The notes under the pieces: model-generated
Databases searched by the model: none
What the model saw: the letters and a program-made list of their open reading frames with translations, nothing else
What the model was told of the DNA's origin: nothing
Program-made: the position numbers and the translations under genes
Source of the DNA: Rossellomorea sp036867415
GTDB lineage: Bacteria; Bacillota; Bacilli; Bacillales; Bacillaceae_B
Direction: 5' to 3'
Assembly (NCBI RefSeq): GCF_036867415.1
Contig: NZ_JBAJHU010000002.1
Location: 1 to 64,000, forward strand
Length of the DNA stretch: 64,000 bases
In this document: positions 58,994 through 64,000 of the stretch, in pieces
Position numbering within the stretch: the first letter of the stretch is position 1
Layout: every line of letters starts with the position of its first letter

Positions 58994-59404
58994 CTATGAT
59001 TGACTTACATTCGATTGAAAAAGTTTGGTGTCCAATGACAATGAGGCCGGTTTATTAAGGATGAAATAAACGGAAACCGCCAGAAGAATAAAGTCGAGTT
59101 CATAGCCTGCCCCTTGTCCGTTTCCTAAGAAACCGGCAGCAAGCTTCACTTTAACGATTGCGCCTGCCAAAATAATAGCGAAAAGGGCTGCAACTATTCT
59201 TGTTCCAAACCCAAGGATCATCGCGATCCCACCGATTAATTCAATCAGCGCTACCACATACGCGGCAAGACCCGGCAAGCCAAGCGTCTGGAAGAATCCA
59301 GCCGTATTTTCAATACCTCCTTGAAACTTACTTAAACCGTGAATGAAAAAAGTCAATCCTAATGCAATCCTTAAAATCAGTGCCCCTATTTGTTGAGAAT
59401 TCAT
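58994..59404 (-). CDS. catD: DoxX-family membrane protein CatD
   Basis: 136 residues, four membrane segments, DoxX family. N-terminal GALILRIALGLTFFIHGLSKFQGG and GLPGLAAYVVALIELIGGIAMILG are typical. In B. subtilis CatD goes with CatE in protection from catechol and thiol-reactive compounds. The start has a GGAAGCAG site. Divergent from the HxlR-type regulator gene. Confidence 0.88.
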   Translation of the reverse strand: MNSQQIGALILRIALGLTFFIHGLSKFQGGIENTAGFFQTLGLPGLAAYVVALIELIGGIAMILGFGTRIVAALFAIILAGAIVKVKLAAGFLGNGQGAGYELDFILLAVSVYFILNKPASLSLDTKLFQSNVSQS

Positions 59405-59439
59405 CTTTGCTGCTTCCTTTCTGTTTTGAGATCTTTTAT

Positions 59440-59515
59440 TTAGTTACTTTATGTAACCTATATTATTTTAGTAACTAACTTTTGTCAAGTAATTAATTTA
59501 TATTTAGTTAGTACT
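59440..59515. promoter_or_regulatory. Putative operator region between catD and the HxlR regulator
   Basis: Three TTAGT(T/A)A motifs occur: TTAGTTACTT at 59439 with GTTAC-TTTAT-GTAAC at 59442-59456, TTAGTAACTAAC near 59469 and TTAGTTAGTACTT near 59504. They cover the divergent promoter region. They differ from the published YodB consensus I recall, so the regulator link is inferred. Confidence 0.55.
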
Positions 59516-59517
59516 TA

Positions 59518-59526
59518 TGTTATAAT
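59518..59526 (+). promoter_or_regulatory. Extended -10 promoter of the HxlR regulator
   Basis: TGTTATAAT gives an extended -10 (TG-N-TATAAT), 28 bp above the GTG start. The -35 is weak, as often with extended -10 promoters. It adjoins the third operator-like repeat. Confidence 0.65.
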
Positions 59527-59553
59527 AGAGGTATTACTAAAGGAGTGATAAAG

Positions 59554-59868
59554 GTGAATACATCCGACATTTGCCCGCGGTTCGAAAAAGCGGTAGGCAT
59601 CCTGAGCCAGCGCTGGACCGTCCTCATCATCTATCAACTGCTTTCCGGCCCGCAGCGGAACTGCACCATCAAAGATGGCATCGGCATAAGCGGCAGACTC
59701 TTATCAGAACGCCTCAAAGACCTTGAAGAAGAAGGCATCGTCGAACGGAAAGTATACCCGGAAACCCCGGTCAGAATCGAATATTCCCTCACTGAAAAAG
59801 GATATTCAATGGAACCGCTGGTGAAACATATAGAAAAATGGTCCCAGGATTGGATAGAGAAGGAATGA
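59554..59868 (+). CDS. catR: HxlR-family redox-sensing repressor (CatR/YodB-like)
   Basis: 104 residues from GTG 59554 (AAAGGAG eight bases above; GTG 59545 overlaps that site). Winged-helix HxlR protein: CPRFEKAVGILSQRWTVLIIYQLL near 7-30 and LSERLKDLEEEGIVERKVYPETPVRIEYSLTEKG from 48. Cys7 corresponds to the thiol switch of YodB/CatR (MCPKM in those). Likely represses catDE, is divergent from it and is relieved by quinone or diamide. Symbol given by context; YodB is the alternative. Confidence 0.82.
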   Translation: MNTSDICPRFEKAVGILSQRWTVLIIYQLLSGPQRNCTIKDGIGISGRLLSERLKDLEEEGIVERKVYPETPVRIEYSLTEKGYSMEPLVKHIEKWSQDWIEKE

Positions 59869-59876
59869 AGGGCTCG

Positions 59877-60821
59877 TCATTTGATGGCGGGTCTTTTGTT
59901 TTGGAGTTGACTTGTTTTGTGAAAGTTGGTGAGGTCATAGGTTGTGCCTTTTTTGGTGCCGGTAGTTGGGAGGTTGAGGGATTTTAGGAGTCTGGATGCA
60001 GCATGCCTGGAGTTAAAATGCAAAAAGCTTCTTAACTCTCTGTTTGTGATACGTGGACCTATTATTAATTCATAATCTCGTAATGCTTTTATATGACCTT
60101 CCGCATCACGATTTTTACACTTTGAACAAAACCAGGTCCCATGGATTCTATTTAGAGGACTATAGCTGCATTTTTCACACATTACCCCTGTAATGATTTC
60201 ACTAGAAGAAATATTTAAACGTTCCAGAATGGATTGATTTGCGGATTCATGTTTTTTCTTTAGAAGTCTTATAAGTTTTTTCAAATCTCGGTCCATGTAC
60301 GATTGTTCTTGAACAGAGTCAGCAATTTTATTAATAATATTAGGGAGCATTTGTTTATGAATTATTTTTGAACGAATAGAATGGTTGTGCTTAAACTTAT
60401 GTTGCTTCAACCACTTTCTCAATAGTGATTTCTGTCTGCCGACTTGAAGCAGGGGATCCGGATAAGAAATCTCTTCACTGCCTTAAATTTGGATCATTTG
60501 GTTAAAGACTGGATCAAAATATATAGTTCCAGCCAAGTTTTTAACTTCAATTATTATTATAAATTTGTGAGACAGAAGTAGTGTGTTCATTTGAAAATAG
60601 GTATCGTTAATCTTTAACCTCAATCCATAAAGGATAAAGCAGCTATTTTTATCTAACATCTTTAATACATAATCTAATGACACTTCACCTTTATGACCAG
60701 CTAATCTTTTATGGAATTCATCTGATATAAGAGGGATTTTCGGGTGGTGGGGAGTCAGTCTGCCTTGTAAAGCATCCAATATAAGAATAACGCGGGGGAA
60801 TTCACGTTCATTTACATTCAT
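59877..60821 (-). pseudogene. NERD-domain paralogue, disrupted by a stop and internal deletion
   Basis: From ATG 60821 (GGAG above) the frame encodes a NERD N-terminus: GHKGEVSLDYVLKML, YFQMNTLLLS and FIIIIEVKNLAGTIYFDPVFNQMIQI, then TAA at 60483. The same frame goes on: GSEEISYPDPLLQ, then a basic stretch where the paralogue has its IVVFTNPKAL block, which is missing, then the zinc ribbon CEKC-x13-CSKC and the C-terminal ITNRELRSFLHFNSRHAASRLL. One nonsense change and a deletion of about 25 codons leave it probably inactive. Note the usual Asp in QIDTLIL is Asn here. Confidence 0.8.
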
Positions 60822-60915
60822 TTGATCACTCCATTTTATTTTATATTCTCCTTAACTATTGAGAAACCCTTTAAAATAAAGGACGAATATTTGTAACGAA
60901 TGAAGCATGTGACAT

Positions 60916-61015
60916 TTATGATCGAAGTTCCCACTATATGATCGCTATTTTGTTTTTAAGATCGAAATATCAATTTTATGATCGATATTTACAATATATG
61001 ATCGAACCAACGATT
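60916..61015. repeat. Array F: five TTATGATCG words at exact 20-bp spacing
   Basis: Words begin at 60916, 60936, 60956, 60976 and 60996: TTATGATCG, ATATGATCG, TTAAGATCG, TTATGATCG and ATATGATCG. All steps are exactly 20 bp. It begins about 95 bp above the broken NERD gene. Word and step match array A at 3727. Confidence 0.9.
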
Positions 61016-61107
61016 CTCCGACATAAATCGACACTACCTGCTGCACCCCCCTTTCCAATCTTCAAAAACAGCGAATAAGAATGATAATTATTATCAATAC
61101 TATCTAA

Positions 61108-61133
61108 AAACAAGACAACCACGCCAATGGTTG
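61108..61133 (-). terminator. Candidate terminator of the DUF1540 gene
   Basis: CAACCA and TGGTTG form a short stem; on the minus strand TCTTGTTTTTAG follows. Modest strength. Confidence 0.5.
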
Positions 61134-61189
61134 CCTGCCGGAACTTTATTCAGGGACGAATAGAGCTCCATATTACATATTCATAAACG

Positions 61190-61345
61190 TTACATACCCG
61201 GGTCGAATGTTTTACAATCGGTTTCTTCGCTGTTATGAGCCTTGTTCCCCTTATGACTGACGACGAAGATTTGGTCCGCTGAGCATTTTTTGCCTTCTTT
61301 GTTGTATTTGCAATTGCTTACTTCACATAGTACATCTTGTGCCAT
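61190..61345 (-). CDS. DUF1540-type cysteine-rich small protein
   Basis: 51 residues from ATG 61345 with a strong GGAGGTG site. The sequence shows the DUF1540 pattern: VLCEVSNCKYNKEGKKCSADQIFVV with four spaced residues incl. three Cys, then ETDCKTFDPG with a fourth Cys, probably a metal site. Function unknown. Too short for usual length cut-offs. Confidence 0.85.
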   Translation of the reverse strand: MAQDVLCEVSNCKYNKEGKKCSADQIFVVSHKGNKAHNSEETDCKTFDPGM

Positions 61346-61499
61346 GTTTCTTCACCTCCTCAGTTATCATTAGATTTCTCTAATTTTCTTCTGTTCATAC
61401 CTTGAGGTGTTAAAAATCATATACCCGCTCGTTCGTTATCATAACCACTTCTCTTTGGCCATATAATCAATATGGATACTACACAAAGGGGGATTTTTG

Positions 61500-61763
61500 A
61501 TGGAGCAGAGACGTTTGTATCATGTTCAAAATCTTGCTTTTGAGATCATGGATGAAATGAATGCCGATAACGAGCTGAAAAATAGAGTGGATCTGAAGCA
61601 TGTCGTCGATCATTTATCGAGGGCAATCGGGAGTCTCGCAGATCCGTCGGGTACGTTTTCGATGGATTATGTCGAAGAAAAAATTGCGGCTGCGCATTAC
61701 TCGATTTTTCACAACGAGAAGAAACTGGCATGTCTGAAGATCAAATCACCTGCTGTCAAATGA
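61500..61763 (+). CDS. Uncharacterised 87-residue protein
   Basis: 87 residues from ATG 61500; the upstream GGGGG is 8 bases above it. Mostly helical and hydrophilic: MEQRRLYHVQNLAFEIMDEMN, LKHVVDHLSRAIGSLADPSG, YVEEKIAAAHYSIFHNEKKL. No family recognised. Followed by a good terminator. Confidence 0.7.
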   Translation: MEQRRLYHVQNLAFEIMDEMNADNELKNRVDLKHVVDHLSRAIGSLADPSGTFSMDYVEEKIAAAHYSIFHNEKKLACLKIKSPAVK

Positions 61764-61772
61764 CAGGAACGA

Positions 61773-61821
61773 AAATCTGCCTAAGCTGGTTACACATTAA
61801 CCGGTTTGGGCAGATTTTTTC
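61773..61821 (+). terminator. Terminator of the 61500 gene
   Basis: AAATCTGCC pairs with GGGCAGATTT, with an inner CTGGTTA/TAACCGG pairing, and six Ts follow. Confidence 0.85.
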
Positions 61822-61901
61822 ATAAAATAAATAAAGGAAATCTTCCTTTCATTCAGAAGTCTTTAGAGTAAGAAGTCCATGAAAGAAAGGCAGGTTACAT
61901 A

Positions 61902-62660
61902 ATGAAACGAATACCAATCGCACTGCAAATGTACACTCTCCGCAACGAATCAGCTGAAGATTTTACAGGAACATTGAAAAAAGTTGCCGAGCTTGGCTAC
62001 GAAGGAGTGGAGCTTGCGGGGTACGGTGATGTAAAGCCGGTAGAATTAAGACGTGTGCTTGATGATCTGGGGCTGAAAGCAGCTTCAAGCCACATTCCGC
62101 TTTCCGAACTAAGAAACGATTCCGCTAAGGTGATCGACGTCCAAAAGGAATTGGGCAGCAAGTATGTGGTATGCCCTTATCTGGAACCGGAAGAAAGAAC
62201 GGAAAGTGACTATTTCAACTTGATCGATGACCTGAATGAAATAGGCGAGAAATGTGCAGTGGAAGGCCTCACCCTTTGTTATCATAATCATGATTTTGAA
62301 TTAACTGCCTTAATCAACGGCCGCCCTGTATTGGAAACCATCCTTCAGGAAACAAATCCGGAATGGGTGAAAGCTGAATTCGATATTTACTGGCTGACGT
62401 TTGCCGGAGAAAGGCCGGCTGAATGGCTTGAACGTTACAAGGACCGATCCCCACTGGTTCACCTGAAGGATATGACGACGGATGGCGAACGATTCTTTGC
62501 GGAGCTTGGGAGTGGCGGTGTAGATCTTGATTCGGTGCTTGCCTTCGGGGATGCAGGAAGCGTCGACTGGTGGATCGTCGAGCAGGATGAATGCAGGGAT
62601 TCTCCTATCCGAAGTGTTCAAAGAAGCCTGGAGTATTTGAAGAAAAAGAAAAACCAGTGA
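61902..62660 (+). CDS. Sugar phosphate isomerase/epimerase-like TIM-barrel protein
   Basis: 252 residues of the AP-endonuclease-2/xylose-isomerase-like TIM-barrel family (IolE/TIM type). Blocks: ALQMYTLRNESAEDFTGTLKKVAELGYEGVELAGYG at the N-terminus, LCYHNHDFEL near 125 and EFDIYWLTFAG near 160 with VHLKDMT near 185. His, Glu and Asp in these blocks are the expected metal ligands. Often in sugar or inositol catabolism; substrate here unknown. Not in an evident operon. Confidence 0.82.
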   Translation: MKRIPIALQMYTLRNESAEDFTGTLKKVAELGYEGVELAGYGDVKPVELRRVLDDLGLKAASSHIPLSELRNDSAKVIDVQKELGSKYVVCPYLEPEERTESDYFNLIDDLNEIGEKCAVEGLTLCYHNHDFELTALINGRPVLETILQETNPEWVKAEFDIYWLTFAGERPAEWLERYKDRSPLVHLKDMTTDGERFFAELGSGGVDLDSVLAFGDAGSVDWWIVEQDECRDSPIRSVQRSLEYLKKKKNQ

Positions 62661-62706
62661 AAGGCAGGGACCTCGAACGTAATTAGGCGCATAGGACTTT
62701 CTTTAT

Positions 62707-62740
62707 GCAAAAAAAAGACTACAAGGCCCTTGTAGTCTTT
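62707..62740 (-). terminator. Terminator of the aspartokinase gene
   Basis: AAAGACTACAAGG and CCTTGTAGTCTTT form a 13-bp stem; eight T residues follow on the minus strand. It lies 16 bp below the stop codon. Confidence 0.93.
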
Positions 62741-62755
62741 AACCGCCGCTCACTT

Positions 62756-63988
62756 TCAACGGATTGCAGCGATTTTTCTCATTTCCGGGATATCCAGACC
62801 GAAAGCAGTATGCAGCAGTTCGGCGGCATTGTGCATGTCGCATCGTTTCACGACGGCAGTCACGCTTACCGGAGAATCTTCGGCCAGCCTGTATTCAATC
62901 CCTCCTCCAGTCAATACCTTCGCCGCTTTGCCCTGAATGACAGGATGCGTACGGATGTTGCTTCCGATGACGGCTACTTTCGCCAAGTCTACTTGTGTTG
63001 TAACTTGATCAAATTTCAATTGGTCTTTCTTGTCCTGAATTAGTTCCAGTACATCATTCACATCATTTTGATGAAGGAGAAACATCAGTTCACTTCCAGG
63101 CAACTCCTTGAAAAAATCACACTCGATATTCCTCGTTTGAAGTAATGAAGTGATTGCTGATTTCGCTTCCTTGCATTCAGGCATTCCGCAAAGGGCGATG
63201 CTCGTTCGGTCTTGTTGAAAGACGATTCCTATAACGGGATACCGGTCCGATCTTTTGGAGGAAACATTGATGAACGTCCCTTTTTCTTTTGTCAGACTCG
63301 AGCGCACAACCATCGGGATTCCGTACTTTTTCGCATGTTTGACGGAGCGCGGATGCAGGACGCCCGCTCCCCTTGCTGCCAGGTTCAGCATATCATCGAA
63401 CGTCAGGGATGAAATTTTGGCAGCATTTTTGATATATCTGGGATCTGAGGTGTAGACGCCGTCGACGTCCGTAAAGATGTCGCAGCGTTCCGCGCCAAGC
63501 CGGGCTGCGAGTGCTGCTGCCGTTGTGTCGGATCCGCCCCTTCCCAAAGTAGAGATGCAGCCTTCTTCCGTTACGCCTTGAAAGCCTGCTACCACGACGA
63601 CCTTCCCTTTACCGAGTTCCTTCATGATCGGCTCCGGGTCAATTCTCTTGATTTTGGCATTGCCGTGAACAGAATCCGTCAGAATGCCCGCCTGACCTCC
63701 AGTGAATGAAATGGCGGCCGCCCCTTTTTCCTGCAGTGCCATAGCAAGGAGAGCGATCGTTACCTGCTCTCCGGTCGACAAGAGCATATCCATTTCTCTT
63801 TTAGCCGGCTGTGAGGACATGTCTTTGGCCAGCGTGGTCAATGTATCGGTTGTGTCCCCCATCGCAGAAACGACCGCGACGACGTCATTTCCCCTGTTCT
63901 TTTCCTCAATCACTCTTGAAGCCATGCGTTTGATATTTGAAGCGGAACCCACTGAGGTCCCCCCGAATTTCTGTACGATAATACTCAT
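62756..63988 (-). CDS. lysC: Aspartokinase (LysC-type)
   Basis: 410 residues. Amino-acid kinase domain: VQKFGGTSVGSASNIKRMA near residue 5, LSTGEQVTIALLAMAL near 70, STLGRGGSDTTAAALAARLG near 147 and DVDGVYTSDPRYI near 175. Two ACT domains follow from about 265. Phosphorylates aspartate, the first step to lysine, threonine, methionine and diaminopimelate. Closest in length to B. subtilis LysC. An internal start for a short beta subunit cannot be judged. Regulatory region is beyond the window end. Confidence 0.92.
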   Translation of the reverse strand: MSIIVQKFGGTSVGSASNIKRMASRVIEEKNRGNDVVAVVSAMGDTTDTLTTLAKDMSSQPAKREMDMLLSTGEQVTIALLAMALQEKGAAAISFTGGQAGILTDSVHGNAKIKRIDPEPIMKELGKGKVVVVAGFQGVTEEGCISTLGRGGSDTTAAALAARLGAERCDIFTDVDGVYTSDPRYIKNAAKISSLTFDDMLNLAARGAGVLHPRSVKHAKKYGIPMVVRSSLTKEKGTFINVSSKRSDRYPVIGIVFQQDRTSIALCGMPECKEAKSAITSLLQTRNIECDFFKELPGSELMFLLHQNDVNDVLELIQDKKDQLKFDQVTTQVDLAKVAVIGSNIRTHPVIQGKAAKVLTGGGIEYRLAEDSPVSVTAVVKRCDMHNAAELLHTAFGLDIPEMRKIAAIR

Positions 63989-64000
63989 ATGCTAAACCTT

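Noticed and set aside
60916..61015. CRISPR-like interpretation of the 20-bp arrays
   Set aside because: The constant part is only about 9 bases and the spacer 11 bases, both outside CRISPR dimensions; no cas genes.

Overview
The window is about 64 kb of a low-to-medium GC, endospore-forming Bacillaceae chromosome. Gene order is strikingly like one part of the Bacillus subtilis chromosome (yunCDEF, sufCDSUB, yurZ, metNPQ, yusDEFG, gcvH, yusI, fadNAE, yuzL, fadM, yusN, yusU, yusV). Spore coat, germinant-receptor and SASP genes confirm a spore former. A marine-type Bacillus or Rossellomorea-like genus is a guess. No phage, plasmid, IS transposase, rRNA, tRNA or CRISPR array was seen.

Layout. 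1-57: half of a hairpin repeat whose other copies lie near 51 kb. 0.1-3.6 kb: yunC, yunD, yunE, yunF. 3.9-9.2 kb: the Fe-S assembly operon sufCDSUB, transcribed leftward. 9.5-16.4 kb: a small protein with a non-ATG start, yurZ, the methionine ABC transporter metNPQ behind a SAM-I (S-box) riboswitch, yusDEFG, gcvH and yusI. 17.1-22.6 kb: fatty-acid beta-oxidation operon fadN-fadA-fadE with a perfect FadR box. 22.9-29.1 kb: yuzL, two membrane transport genes, a K+/H+ antiporter, proline dehydrogenase and two coat-protein genes. 29.4-34.5 kb: a Fur-controlled hydroxamate-siderophore uptake locus with a divergent promoter pair. 34.7-38.4 kb: a three-gene germinant-receptor operon. 38.5-50.8 kb: inositol dehydrogenase-like, thioredoxin-like, lipase-like, two small SASP genes, PhoP-type alkaline phosphatase, DDAH-like hydrolase, a duplicated KGG stress protein, acyl-CoA ligase, DEAD-box helicase and a flavin reductase. 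50.8-61 kb is the most accessory part: six tandem 125-bp hairpin units, an intact NERD-domain gene, a broken NERD paralogue, phased short-word arrays, and a catDE/HxlR thiol-stress module. 61.2-64 kb: a DUF1540 protein, a sugar-isomerase-like protein and an aspartokinase.

The most unusual material is intergenic. At five places there are arrays in which an 6-9 base word recurs every 19-21 bp with divergent sequence between, in strict phase. Two arrays stand directly upstream of the two NERD genes. The word differs between the two NERD loci (TTATGATCG-like versus AATCCTGCC-like), and each word recurs in an orphan array elsewhere in the window (near 3.75 kb and 47.9 kb respectively). The NERD proteins have a PD-(D/E)xK-like nuclease domain, a zinc ribbon and a probable winged helix whose putative recognition residues differ between the paralogues. 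I propose that this could be a nuclease-plus-cognate-array system. That is inference from arrangement only.

Other dispersed repeats are a 342-bp element with terminal inverted repeats near 27 kb, a 5'-truncated copy near 10 kb and a short relic near 34.6 kb, plus long imperfect hairpins near 25.0 and 54.8 kb. Most ORFs overlapping these repeats are not genes.
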